Part shown: one piece after another, positions 1 to 10,479 of the stretch | Numbering within the stretch: position 1 is the first letter of the stretch | Layout of the letters: the number at the start of each line of letters is the position of its first letter | Assembly: GCA_958299035.1 (NCBI GenBank) | Contig: CATQJL010000316.1 | Coordinates: forward strand, 12,432,347 to 12,496,346 | Length of the DNA: 64,000 nt | Origin: Cylicocyclus nassatus | Taxonomy: Eukaryota; Nematoda; Chromadorea; Rhabditida; Strongylidae | Direction of reading: 5' to 3' | Notes under the pieces: model-generated | Databases searched by the model: none | What the model was told of the DNA's origin: nothing | What the model saw: the letters and a program-made list of their open reading frames with translations, nothing else | Program-made: the position numbers and the translations under genes

Positions 1-27
1 ACAGACATTCAGCTTTATATATAAGAT
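1..27 (+). repeat. 3' tail of microsatellite-tailed palindromic repeat
   Basis: The first 27 bases match the tail (cagctttatatataagat) of the repeat copies ending at 44480 and 46939. The body of this copy lies outside the window. It ends about 125 bp before a CPT1-like exon, so it probably sits in an intron of that gene. Confidence 0.75.
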
Positions 28-154
28 TGTCCAGAAAAGTAGTGCAAGTGGTATTCGATGTCCTCTTGTAATTTACTTCTTGTGAGAAAGCCTCCTACTA
101 AAAATCATTCTTTTGTAGGACAGGATCGCCTTACCTTTACCCTTTTTGTTCTAG

Positions 155-400
155 GCGGTTTTGGACCTGTTGCTGATCGAGGTTATGGGGTCTCATACAT
201 CGTAGCTGGTGAAGATCAGATCTCTTTTCACATTTCCAGCAAAAGATCTGCAGACAATACGGTGAGAATTTTTTCTTAATTCGTCCAATATACTATTAAG
301 GTATACTTTTGCCTACTTTCAGAGTTCGAAAGAATTTCGCGAAGAACTCAAACGCTCCCTAATAGACATGAGGGCTCTTTTCGAGGAAAAGCCTAATTAG
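155..400 (+). CDS. Carnitine O-palmitoyltransferase (CPT1-like), C-terminal two exons
   Basis: These are the last two exons of a carnitine acyltransferase that begins upstream of the window. The family moves long-chain acyl groups from CoA to carnitine for mitochondrial beta-oxidation. Exon 155-261 follows a ttctag acceptor and encodes [20 protein letters not shown] and then FHISSK, which is the conserved C-terminal block of CPT1 enzymes. The donor at 262 (gtgag) and acceptor ending at 322 (ttcag) leave a 61-bp intron. Exon 323-400 continues in phase 0 with [20 protein letters not shown], close in character to the CPT1 end, and stops at TAG 398-400. The catalytic His and the membrane segments would lie upstream. 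CPT1 fits better than CPT2 because of the FGPVAD.GYGVSY wording. Family confidence is high; the exact paralogue is not settled. Confidence 0.88.
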
Positions 401-642
401 AGACTCAAAAGTCACGGTTCCCAGACAGTTCTTACGAAAAGAAATGAGAGTTCATAATCTGACTAGTTTATCGAGTACGTATATTACAGGTAGACATTTG
501 AACATCATGTCATGTTATCAAAAATACCTCGAGTCGACTTTGCATTGTTGAATTAGTCTTTGTGATTACTGATTACTTGCTCAGTTGTTGTTATATCCGC
601 CTCAAGAATTCTCGCATGCAACATTATTGCTGATTTGAAGAC

Positions 643-918
643 TTGGTATGCAATTTGCATTCTCTTGTAAATTTAACTGCGCATAATTCTAAGTGTGACT
701 GTAGAGATGTTGCTCAAGTATGTTGTGGTCATTTTCTTTACTGTGAATTGAAGACGATAAATTATCAATATGATGTTATGGAACGGAGCTATACATCTGA
801 TTGTGGTGTGTATCTGTTGGAGGCAGTAGCTTCAGTCCAGAAAAACCAAGGGAGTTATAAGGAAAGAATAGGGGGAGGGAGATTGCAAGGAACCAAAAGT
901 TGTAACAGTTTGAAGTGA
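643..918 (+). CDS. Possible Ulp1/SENP-type SUMO protease fragment
   Basis: A 91-codon open stretch contains SDCGVYLLEAVASVQKN (about residues 52-68, codons near 796-846). In C48 (Ulp/SENP6-7-like) cysteine peptidases the Cys of a D-C-G-V-Y-[LV] motif is the nucleophile. Only this motif and a few flanking residues are convincing. I did not find the His/Asp part of the triad, a clear acceptor or a neighbouring exon, and the end of the open frame (after about 850) looks non-coding. It may be one exon of a host gene or a decayed fragment. It lies between CPT1 and ALKBH7 on the same strand. Confidence 0.35.
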   Translation: MVCNLHSLVNLTAHNSKCDCRDVAQVCCGHFLYCELKTINYQYDVMERSYTSDCGVYLLEAVASVQKNQGSYKERIGGGRLQGTKSCNSLK

Positions 919-1958
919 TCATTCCAACCGTTCGTTATTACTCTCATAAATGGATCAGACAGTCGATCTGTGTCGATCTGTTTGAGAAAGAGAGAAAGAG
1001 GACTTCCTGTTATAAAAACGAAAAAGAAACAGAGTTTGGACAAATGTTCCAACCGTGAGCAAAAAACACGCCCGATAGCATTTGTGTGTAATCGCAGAAC
1101 CTGAAGGAGCACACGTCTGCTTTTTGCAAAAAAAGTTATTGTCTGAACAAAGGTTCGCTGACCAAACGCTTTCTGTCAAGCTTTGCAACACTTGACATGA
1201 AATATCATAGTTTTAACATCCTGAGTCTATTTGTGCATTGATCTCGTTCCGCAAGCAGTAGTATCACGCGCTTGTCCAATTCAGATCTCATTTTTGGGGT
1301 GGACATCTCTATCCTAGGTCTCACTGACAGTGCCGCCAACTCGAGCGGTTCGAGCTGCGTAGCCGCGTCGTTTGGGCTCCGAACTGCGCTCGCGAATATC
1401 GTCTGATCATTTTTACATACAAATTGAGCGTGGGAGAGTTAGATGCGGACTTTATGCTACCTATTCGTGTAAAATGCGAGAGGAGGGTTTTAGCATTAAG
1501 GGTCACATTTTACCCCCAAAAACAACCAGGGGAGCTGAAATCATCTACACTAGGTTAATCAAGTTTGCTGATCTCAAATATGAAGCTCGCACTTCACCAC
1601 AATGCTTTTTTCATGAGTTATGCTAGATAGACCTTTTTTTATGTTCCTCAGAAATTTGAACCATTTGAAAAGTGTTGAAATCACAAATCGTGTAGTGAAA
1701 CCACTGTACATGGAAACCTTGACACAATTTTCCAGATTTCTTTTGAAGTGGAAGGTAATAGGTGATTTACCCCAAACTGTAAATCTAAGTCAAAGGCAGC
1801 TTCAGAAAATGGTATCTGAAAGTAGGCAGAACACTTATTGGGGGAATATCAAAGATACTTTTTAAGATACCCAGTATATAAACTTCTTGATCTTGGTGCT
1901 ATTCAGTGGTTCAGTCATACGTTGTGTTGTTATGCAATTACACCATTCAACTATTCTA
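919..1958. other. Stretch without a recognised gene
   Basis: Open frames on + at 1372-1626 and 1620-1865 show no domain or motif I know, and no coherent splice sites join them. No repeat is evident. The stretch may hold 5' regulatory DNA of the ALKBH7 gene or unrecognised exons. Confidence 0.4.
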
Positions 1959-1968
1959 GGAAAGTGAA

Positions 1969-4269
1969 ATGCGCCTGAGCAGCAGGCTATGCTCAGCTTT
2001 GCTGCACTTTCACAATCCAACTTTGTGGCCAGCCGAATTGAAAGCGGGTGTGCTTGCTGGTTGTCGAGTTATCCCGAACTTTGTGACTGAAGAGGAAGAA
2101 GCTGAATTGTTGCGTGAAGTGGAACCGCATATGAAACGATTACGATATGAGAAAAATCATTGGGATGATGTGAGTTGAGTTCTTATGCTTTTCGGTTTCT
2201 TAGGCACATATACTTACTTTTTTCTAAATTAAATATCTATTTTACCACTTTTCGCGTATTGGCTGCGGCAAAATGATTTTGAAGTACTAGAAGAGCTGGT
2301 ACTTTTCCGTTATCCGGATTGCTGGGGAGGTGCGAGAGCTTCTGCAATACTCAAAAGCTGTTCAGCGATTATTCATACAAGCAGAACCATCTCAGAAGTT
2401 GAGAACACCTTGATAGCTTTTAGCAATGGTCAAAGTAAATCCTTTTCTTCAAATTGTTTCCACCATGCGAATTTCGCCAGGAAAGGGTGTAATCGATGAC
2501 TTGAAGTGCCCGGCTGCTGCTTGCTTCGCTTAGATGATGGATCAGTAGCCTATTTCTCTGCTTTGGGCAAACCTAATGTGTTTAGTAAACACAGAACATT
2601 ATTTATATGATGTTAAAGCTCATTTATGAAATTGTTGACTAAAAATGGGGTCATTATCGAATAGAAAATAGACTGAACTTACGTCGATAGGTAGGCTAAA
2701 CATGTGAATGACATGTTGATTTTTTATTACACGTGGCAGGAGATTGACTCTACATCCTGTGAAGTTTTTACCAGATTTGGCACAAGAAAAAAAGCATTAT
2801 TCTTTTTTGAAAAAATGGGTCCGGATAACGGAAAAGTACCGAAGAGCTCAGAATATGAATTGCTCTGATGGCTATTTCATTAAATTAATTTCTTCGCGTT
2901 ATGAATGTTCTATCGTTCCGTCAATCTATGCGTTAAGCTTAGGAGAACGTTCATTGATCTTTCAATCAATGAACATCTTCCTAAAGACTGATACTAATCT
3001 GGTCAGCACAATTTATACAAGTCATTTTGAATCTCCAATTGCAAGGAAGGCTCCTCCTCAGCTTGTAGTGACGTTAAATCATCGTTCTTTAGAATGGTCA
3101 GCTTGCTCATGTGAGAAAGCTTTGGTGAGACTATACCAAAAATTTCAAATGCCTAAAAATTTACACCTTATTATTCGAAGGACTCAGCTATATTACCATT
3201 TACAGGCAATTCATCTGTATCGTGAACGTGAACAACGCAGATGGTCACCAGCCAATGAGAAGATTATTCAACGCATTCGGTATGTTTTGCAAATTTTGTT
3301 TGTTATCACTTTTTTTTTCACCTTAGCGAGTTGAAATCCTCACTTTACAGTTTAGGGAATTACATCATCTCCGTTCTGGTGATCAACCGCTGAGTTTACC
3401 AGAGAAGTTCGTTTGACCCATACTTGAAATGTCTTTGCGCATTTTGTCGAAAACTCTCATGCTATATCATGTGACCATGCGAGGCCTGTCAGAACAACAC
3501 GAATTGTGTACTGGCTGAGTTTCAAATCAGAGCCCTTTCTAAATTAAAATTGGCGATTCGGTGAGGCATAATGAAATTCCTTGAGTGGAATATAAGTAGC
3601 ATATAAGAATATAAGTTGCTGTTGGTTCCATCTTAGGAACCTGAAGTGAGAAGGCGTACTAATAGGGGCTGTACTAATTTTATCAGGTAGGTAATTCGTT
3701 ATCTGCTCTATTTGTTTTTAATTTGTTTGCTAGTTATAAATACACCATATTCTATAGCGCTACGTCTTTCCCACCTGATGCCGAACATTTGACTTCTGTC
3801 CACATTCTCGATCTTCACAAGGATGGTCTCATCAAGCCACATATCGATGCTGTTCGGGTAATAATCTGCTTACATTGGTTTATGTAATAACCACTTCATT
3901 TGTGAGTATTACAGTACTGTGGCGATGTAATCTCAGGCCTTTGTCTTTTATCGGATGCTGTCATGCGATTACGACATAAAGATAGAAAAGATGAGCTTAT
4001 TGTAGACATGTTGGCTCCTCGACGTGGTCTTTATCGAATGGGGTAATTCGTTTTTTTAACTTCGATATTGTAATCCTTTACTCATTTCTAGAGAAGTGGG
4101 TCGTTATGAGTTCACACATGAGACGCTGTCGAATGAGGAGTCATTTTTTGAAGGAAAGAAAATAGAGAAAGTTAGGAGAATATCGATTATCTGCCGAGAT
4201 CTGCCACATCCTGAAAATCGTGCTGATAATTCTGCTATCAGGATGCAACCTATTCCTGAAGCAGCCTAA
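1969..4269 (+). CDS. ALKBH7: ALKBH7, mitochondrial alpha-ketoglutarate-dependent dioxygenase
   Basis: A complete gene in five exons: 1969-2169, 3206-3279, 3758-3857, 3915-4042, 4092-4269. All junctions have GT/AG and matching phases, giving 226 residues (human ALKBH7 has 221). ALKBH7 is a Fe(II)/2-oxoglutarate dioxygenase of the mitochondrial matrix linked to programmed necrosis and metabolic control. Exon 1 encodes VIPNFVTEEEEAELLREVEP, then RYEKNHWDD. Exon 3 has LKDGLIKPHID-like text (HILDLHKDGLIKPHIDAVR) holding the iron-binding H-x-D. Exon 4 has YCGDVISGLCLLSDAVMRL. Exon 5 has YEFTHETL (distal iron-binding His) and RRISIICR (Arg that binds 2-oxoglutarate). An acceptor (attctag) ends at 1959, 9 bases before the ATG, which suggests SL trans-splicing. 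Intron 1 (1036 bp) is unusually long. AATAAA lies at 4472-4477. Confidence 0.93.
2170..3205 (+). other. ALKBH7 intron 1 with a long open frame and inverted 17-mer
   Basis: Exons 1 and 2 are 1.04 kb apart. From 2744 the frame stays open for 154 codons and runs, in the same frame, straight into exon 2. Its peptide matches nothing I recognise. An imperfect inverted repeat, with a perfect 17-bp core acttttccgttatccgg near 2307 and its complement near 2820, suggests a small transposon remnant. It could also be an alternative 5' exon. Confidence 0.4.
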
Positions 4270-4437
4270 TTTGAATCGTTGGTGACTGGTGTTTCTGAAA
4301 TGGGTGTCCCCTTTGAAAAGGGTTAGCTTTGTTTGGTTTTAATAGATATAGTGTCCGATGCTAGTTTAGTAGTTAGTTGTTCTAGCCGTTATAGTGTAAC
4401 TAAAATTTTAATGTGTGCTTTCAAATTTAAACAATTT

Positions 4438-4477
4438 GTTTATTCCTTATTAGTATATATTGAGTTTTTCAAATAAA
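4438..4477. terminator. Overlapping convergent polyadenylation signals
   Basis: AATAAA on + at 4472-4477 lies 203 bp after the ALKBH7 stop. AATAAA on - (tttatt at 4439-4444) lies about 40 bp after the kinase stop codon at 4485-4487. Each signal lies beyond the other's, so the two mature 3' UTRs should overlap. Confidence 0.5.
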
Positions 4478-4484
4478 ATTCTAT

Positions 4485-4629
4485 TCATAAATTGTCGGAA
4501 GACAGTGTAGCTTCCTTCTCCCAGTCATAAGGGAATTCACTAACTCCTTTCCTTTTCATTGCGCTTCGTAATGTACTATAGATCATATCATAATCCGGCT
4601 CATCGAAGAACATGAGTGAATCAATGTGG
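4485..4629 (-). CDS. C-terminal exon of a TTBK/CK1-like kinase
   Basis: After a ttaatttcag acceptor, on -, the exon reads HIDSLMFFDEPDYDMIYSTL, then RSAMKRKGV and PYDWE, and stops at TGA 4487-4485. HIDSL..DEPDY..IY..LR plus a PYDWE-like end is the standard C-terminus of the casein kinase 1 fold in the nematode-expanded TTBK-like group. It starts in phase 2 and most likely ends the gene whose N-terminal exons lie at 13750-14932 on the same strand. I did not find the exon that should join them (end of C-lobe), so the link is inferred from family, strand, order and the absence of any other kinase exon. Confidence 0.7.
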
Positions 4630-5008
4630 CTGAAATTAATCAGTTAATTTATCACAGTTTACGCGCCCCAGGATAGTATCTCCGGGCTATTTGTGTAACC
4701 TCATCTTTCGTGTGATATTAAAACTACCGCGTAAAGAGCGAGAATACAACATCGCATTCGAAATGGGAAAAAAGCGCTCTGAAAATCTAGGCTGAGTGTC
4801 CTTCGAATCTGCCTTATCTGCAAGAAAGTTCGCCTAGCCACGACCAACACAGAATCAGAGGTGCGGTACTCGGAGCCGAGCCTCCGCCTACCTTCACTTT
4901 TGAGCTGGTACAAGGTGACCACCTTCACTTTTGGGTTTTAAAAAATTTTTTTGCTGGTCAAAAGAAGGAAAATAAGCAAAAGGAACGCAAAAGAAAGTAT
5001 TGAGAGCA

Positions 5009-5222
5009 TACAGTCTGCTCCAACTGGGATCAGGCCGAACCGTCGGCGTCAATTTGCGCGCTCGCAGCGCTGGCGGTCTGCGCTGCGTATGCGCGCTGAC
5101 GGAAAGAGCAGAAAGATTGCAGAGAGATCAGAGAAGCAGGCCGTGGGCGTGACCGCGAAACTCTAGCGACGCGGACTCCCGCCATGCCAATTCTGGCCTG
5201 GTTGGGATTGGGGCAGACTGTA
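5009..5222. repeat. Short inverted repeat
   Basis: cagtctgctccaactgggat at 5009 is mirrored imperfectly by its complement ending at 5222 (ggttgggattggggcagactg). It is probably a small MITE remnant in the large kinase intron. Confidence 0.4.
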
Positions 5223-5443
5223 TATCTGTGTAGTACGTCGATCCAGGGAATAAGCGCCGAGAACCAGAACTTCGAATGATAAAATACACTGATATAAATC
5301 TGATGGTTGTAGATGTCAGCAAATGCGACTTCATAGTTTTTGAAGGGCAGGTGTACTTCTATAGTCGTCCTCCCCCCACTAGACACCCAGTGGACGAATT
5401 CGAATTTGAACTAGAGCACGCCGGTTGCGGCAGAGCGTGGCAC

Positions 5444-6196
5444 CAGGGCCCGGCACAGATCGTCTGGAAGCAGGCTGGACTTCGTTTTTAAAGCAAGCAG
5501 CAAAAGGGATATCGTTTTTGACGAGTCGGAACCGAGCACCAAGAATAAGCGCCATCTGGTCGAACACAAGCTTTCCGGACATGTTATCACACGACTGACA
5601 TGCTCTACCGTGTATGGCGAAAAGTGCGCGCGATTTGAAAGCAAGGCTAAAATGAAAAAATTGCTTGTTTACAGCGCACACAGAATCATATGACACCAAA
5701 ATTGGATTGTATGTATAGAAAATTATTTACGAAAGATTTATGTAAAAAGATCTGAAAACTTATGTGAAGTAATACCTTTTCCAAAATTAGATCGTCTCCA
5801 GACGGCCACCAGACGATCTGAGATCGTCTGGAGCATATATTTTCGTCACTTCACATAAGTTTCGGCTCTTTTTAGCATGGACGGATTCCCCGGTCAAAAA
5901 TCTATCCCTGAGCATGAAGACATTTTCATATTATTGCCTTTCCTTTGTTTTTTGCCTTTATTTATTCTCGCTTTGTTAAATATCGCGCTCTAATGCCAAA
6001 GTCTTGTGTATGCGTAGTATTCACCTCCAATTTGGATTTTCACTCTTATCTTACGTCTTTTCTTTCAGACTAGTAAATCTTTCTTGTTTTAATCTTCTTC
6101 TAAGCAGGTAGGTCAAAGGGGACTTCGTAAAACTTCCGAAAGTCGGGGGAGACTTCGTTTTCAGAAATCCTAGGAACTGACTTGTGCCGGGCCCTG
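5444..6196. mobile_element. hAT-like MITE with 8-bp target duplication
   Basis: The ends are inverted copies of cagggcccggcac. The 8-bp sequence cgtggcac stands on both sides (5436-5443 and 6197-6204). A CAGGG-type terminus and an 8-bp duplication are the hAT superfamily hallmarks. At 753 bp with no transposase frame it is non-autonomous. Interior: a small foldback at about 5750-5875 (aacttatgtgaagt mirrored). The same terminus appears at 16247. Confidence 0.75.
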
Positions 6197-6204
6197 CGTG
6201 GCAC

Positions 6205-6292
6205 CGTCAAATTCATTCCAAGCTCTTGCAGTGTTCTTTTGTATATCTCGTCGTTGCATGGTAATTCATTTATCTCAATGGCGTCTGTAATC
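6205..6292 (-). other. Exon-like open stretch of unknown identity
   Basis: On -, after ttctgattacag, the frame reads AIEINELPCNDEIYKRTLQE and then LGMNLT before a possible donor at the hAT target site. Composition looks coding, but I recognise no family. It is flanked by transposon sequence, so it may be an exon relic. Confidence 0.2.
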
Positions 6293-7168
6293 AGAATTGA
6301 CGAGTTTGCTGTTGTTTAGCGATGTTTCATACCTTATGCTTCTCTCTAGCTCTATTTTCAAATAAAGTTGAAAAAACAGCACGAAACATCCCTCAAAAGC
6401 AATACAATCTCCAATCTCAATTAAGAAGACTGTTAGCATTCAAAAAATTGCATAAAACGTTGGAGAAATGCAAAGAAAAACTTTGAGTTCGAATGAAAAG
6501 CCGAATGTGCCGCGCTCTGCCGCAACCAGAATGCTCCAGTTCAAATTTGAAATCGTCCACTGGGTGTCTAGTCGGGGGAGGACGACTATACCAGACAGTG
6601 AAAGAATTAGGTCGATCTGAGCAGTGGCCGCCGAGAACGAGAATTTTAAAAAATTGAGCGATTTTAGGTTACTTAGTGGCAGTTGACAATTAAACTCATA
6701 TAAATCTTGAATGTAAAAGTGTGTGATGTTGCGACTCCATAGGTTTTGTAAAGTAAGGCTTGCCTCATCAGAATTTATCTTAGCCATACTGATCCATTAA
6801 GATAACGCTGAGATTCAGGCTCTCAAAAAACAGGTAAAAAAGCTTCTTGAAATTCAGCAGCTCATAACTCCTTCAGAATTGCATGAGTTGTTGCGAGTTC
6901 ATGAGTTGGATTAGAGCTTCCAGATGATCTAACCTTTGATTCAACTGGCTTGACTCTGTTACGGCGGGGTTTTGTGGTCTAATTGAGGCCGCTCGCGCCC
7001 GCGACGCACCTGCATCTCCCTCGCGCGAGTGTTCTCTGATCACCGAACTTTAATTGAGTCACGAAGCCCCACCTTTGCCGAAGCCAAGCCAGTGGAATCA
7101 AATGGTATAATATGTGGGGGTTTCGCGCCTCTAACGGCTTATGCCCGGGGGTGGAGACTTTTCATCAT

Positions 7169-7489
7169 AAGGGATCGTTCATACCGCGCACAAAGGCGGA
7201 CGAAGCCGGACGAAGCCGGACAAAGCCGGACAAAGGCGGACGAAGGCGGACGAAGCCGCACAAAGGTGGACGAAGACATGTGTGAGTGTGTGTGTGTCGA
7301 GAGAAACGAGACGAGGCGTGTGTGAGTGTGTGTATGTGTGTGTCGAGAGAAACGAGACGAGACAAGACGCGCCTTCGTCCGCCTTTGTCCGGCTTCGTCC
7401 GCCTTCGTCCGGCTTTGTCCGGCTTCGTCCGCCTTCGTCCGGCTTCGTCCGCCTTCGTCCGCCTTTGTGCGCGGTATGAACGATCCCTA
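7169..7489. repeat. Foldback element with 9-bp GGACGAAGC-type tandem arms
   Basis: The ends are perfect complements (gggatcgttcataccgcgca and its inverse at 7470-7489). The left arm is a tandem run of degenerate 9-mers (ggcggacgaa/gccggacaaa). The right arm (about 7370-7489) is its inverse. The central spacer holds two direct copies of gtgtgtcgagagaaacgagac. Open frames on both strands here encode only low-complexity peptide and are by-products. Confidence 0.7.
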
Positions 7490-7698
7490 AAATCTGCAGT
7501 GACGGCCTCCAGCCTATACATTGACATGGGCGAGGTGGAGACTTTGGTATGAAAAGTCTCCACCCCGGGATAGAGCCGCAAAAACATCCGTCGAACCCCC
7601 CCCCTCCACATATTAGATATCATCTGAAAGCTCTTGAAGAGGAGAATCCAACCTATGAAGTAACATGATTTACGCAATTCTGAAGAAGTTATGAGCTG

Positions 7699-8260
7699 TT
7701 AACACGTTGACGACGAGCCATTTTTTTGAGATCTGTCCCTGTGGACGAGACGTTTCCATGCATCCCTACGCGTGGCCCATGTATGTATGCATGCATCCAT
7801 GCACGAAGTACAAAATGTGCAAGCCCCGCCCCCTCTGACAAGCCCCGCCCACTCGACCAAAAATGTCGGAAATTGCCCAAATTTCAAGTATTCATGCAAA
7901 TTCTGCCACTTTAGAAAAGTGGGCGGAGCTTGCCACTTAGGGGGCGGGGTTTGCCTGACGGTGGACGGGGCCTGGCTAAAAGTTGCCTGAGGTCTTTGCA
8001 TTCACCTACAGCCTCATCCATGCTTTTTATGGACAAAAAAGGGTCCTTGTGAGAGGCATAGGAGTGGGCGGAGCTTGCCAAAAGGGGCGGGGCTAATACA
8101 TGAAGTACATCTGAGCCTATGTTGATTATATGAACAAAAACTGAGAGGATTGGACAGATAGTATTGAATTTAAGGCCGCCGCGCACCATTGCGCGGCGTC
8201 GTCCACAGGGACAGACTGCCTGCCGCGCACCATTGCGCGGCACTGTCGTCAACGTGTTAA
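7699..8260. mobile_element. TTAA-flanked piggyBac-type MITE
   Basis: The termini are ttaacacgttgacgac at the left and its complement gtcgtcaacgtgttaa at the right, with TTAA as the outermost bases on both sides, which is the piggyBac target duplication. Subterminal ctgtccctgtggacga is also inverted. Two copies of the hairpin gccgcgcaccattgcgcggc lie at the right end. The interior has several gtgggcggagcttgcc / ggggcgggg boxes and no transposase. A sister element lies at 62855-63191. Confidence 0.7.
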
Positions 8261-10288
8261 AGCTCAAAAAGCGCTTTTTAACCTGTTTTAAAGATCCTGG
8301 ATCTCGGCGCCTTTTCAATGGATCGATACGGACTTACTCTACAAACACTGTGAAGCCGGGGTGAGTGACTTTTCATACGATAAATAATTCCGAGGCGCGA
8401 GGTGTGAACACCTACGGCTAAGTGTCAAGTCTCGCACCTCCGTGTCTAGTACACTGCACGAGGGGGGGGGGAGAGAGGTTGAGGGGGACTTTTCATTTGA
8501 ATGCCCCTACATCATCTTTTGGCAGAGATCCAGTAAAAAGTGGCATCATGCCGGATTTGGGTCTGCTGGCTCCATTCCAAAAAAAAACAAAACATCTAGA
8601 CTAGCTTTTGCAATGAAAACTTGAATGCTGTATGAATCCAAAAAGTGTCATGCTGTAAAAAATAACATTATAATCGTTCTACTTACGAATTTTCTGGTAT
8701 TTAAGTCGACATGATTCGGTTTTTCTTTTGCAAACTTTTGAACTGATTTGAATATTGTAACATGCCTCTCCGACCTTTTAGTATGACCTTGAAGTGCTAC
8801 TCTTCCCATATGGAATACTGGAGGGGGAGACGGTCAAGAGGCGCAATTTTTCTGGGTGTCAGCTACTTAAAACTCCAGTTTCATGCTATGGGAGAATTCA
8901 AAAAGTGCCGAACAAAGTTCATTTGCTTACCAGCTGTTTGAAGTAACCACTTGATAAGTTTGACGATTTTTGCTAGACAACTGACAGATATAATTACAAA
9001 ATTGCTGTTAACAGCATTTTCAGTGTTTTTGACCTTTAAACCTTTAACAATATTGTTTGAAATCGATTTCAACATGATGAGATCGAACAATCCCTAAATT
9101 CTCTAATATAACTCAATACTTTCGAAATTTCAATTCAAGTAATTCCAGAACCATAAAACACTAAATATGTGCTATATGCTGCCCATCTGGCAATATAAAT
9201 CGCGCCTCTTGACGTATACCCATTGGAGGGCACGCGACTCGATAAAGCGAACTACTTCATTACCACAATTGTGCCAATTGTTTGCGAGATGAATTCGCTG
9301 TGGCCTGACGATCTTTACTATGATACGCTATTCCAAAGCTTTTCGAGTTTTTCATCGTTTTGTGCACCCCACCACCGCCCGGTAAGCTTTATACAACAGA
9401 TAAAATCACGATATTTGATAATAAACGTATTTTTGACAATAAACGTTTCATTTTAGTCCATTGTGATCGATAACTGGTCGTATTACCAGCAGCCTAGAAT
9501 AGCTAGAAGTGATCGGGGAGCGTTTGTATGAAAAGTTCCCTTCCCCCCCCCCCCTCACCTAGGCGTAGTGGAGAATCTTACTCATTACTTCGATGGAGAG
9601 GTGCGATGTAGGTGTGAGGTAGGTGCGAAGGCTATGTGGGAAGTCCCCGATCGTATGAAAATCCTCCCCCCCCCCCCCCATGAAGTCGCAACACACACAC
9701 TTTCACATTCAAAATTTACACGAGTTTAATTGTCAGCTGTTATTAAACACGCTAAAATGGCGTAATTTTTTTAAAATTCTGGATTTCGGGACTATCTCTC
9801 ATCGACTCGATTTTTTCAGTATCTGATAGAGCACCATTTACTCTTCAAAACAGCAGTCGCAATTGCTGATATCTTCAAACACCAGATTTATAGCAGTGGA
9901 AAATTCGCATGATTTTTCGTTATTTTATTATTCAAAATTCTGGTTCTCGGCGCTTATTTCCTGGATCTACCTACTTTCTCCGCAATACGTTATAACCAAA
10001 ATTCACTTAATAAAGTAGGTAAAGTATAGCTGAGCTTTAGTCGACAGCGAGTTTCTAAAAGTAAATTGAACCAGAAAATAGCTCTAAGTGGCCTTTGAAT
10101 TTGTTCTTCTTATTTCTCCTTTTTTTATAAAGAAGTTATTAACTTTTGAGAAAGAAATTTTTTGCGAAAAGAGAAGTCAAGCTGTGCTTCCTCCTCCCCC
10201 CCCCCTCCCTCCCCGGTCGACGTACCTTCACTTTTGGCCGGCCAGTGGTAGCTGGACTGGAGCCCGGCTCCACCTATCGCATTTTTGC
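8261..10288. other. Gene-free stretch with nested repeat debris and poly-C tracts
   Basis: It holds homopolymer G/C runs (about 8462-8471, 9546-9557, 9667-9679) next to gtatgaaaag motifs (9527, 9653; also 7551), two copies of a ctggttctcggcgc-type motif (8296 with changes, 9939), and small open frames without homology. No gene is supported. It lies inside the long intron proposed for the kinase gene. Confidence 0.5.
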
Positions 10289-10479
10289 TCAGAACCTTAA
10301 CGAGCAGCAGTCAAGCGATGTGATTGATCGAAGGAGTGACATATCGATATCGACAGTACATCGGCGAGGCGAACCGGCATCTTCATAACGGAGACATCGC
10401 CTGCTTGTGTTGGATCTTTGGCTAGAAATCCAATTGCATCTGTGAGCTAAATTGACACAAAGAGGACCAACTGGTGGAA

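Larger units (their letters stand above)
5361..6591. repeat. Inverted repeat arms interrupted by a hAT-like MITE
   Basis: The left arm at about 5361-5437 is repeated in inverse orientation at about 6512-6591 (shared text includes tagtcg, cacccagtggac and gttgcggcagagcg). The element at 5444-6196 lies just inside the left arm, so it entered a pre-existing foldback. Both flanks also carry a gccgagaac.agaa motif (5253, 6630) that recurs at 8296 and 9939. Confidence 0.55.

Noticed and set aside
7290..7490. Short regular repeats as a possible CRISPR array
   Set aside because: Contiguous 9-mer tandem repeats without spacers in a eukaryotic genome.
7029..7677. Open frames of 170, 98, 88 and 65 codons
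   Set aside because: They are low-complexity products of the 9-mer foldback arms, open on both strands because the repeat unit length is a multiple of three.
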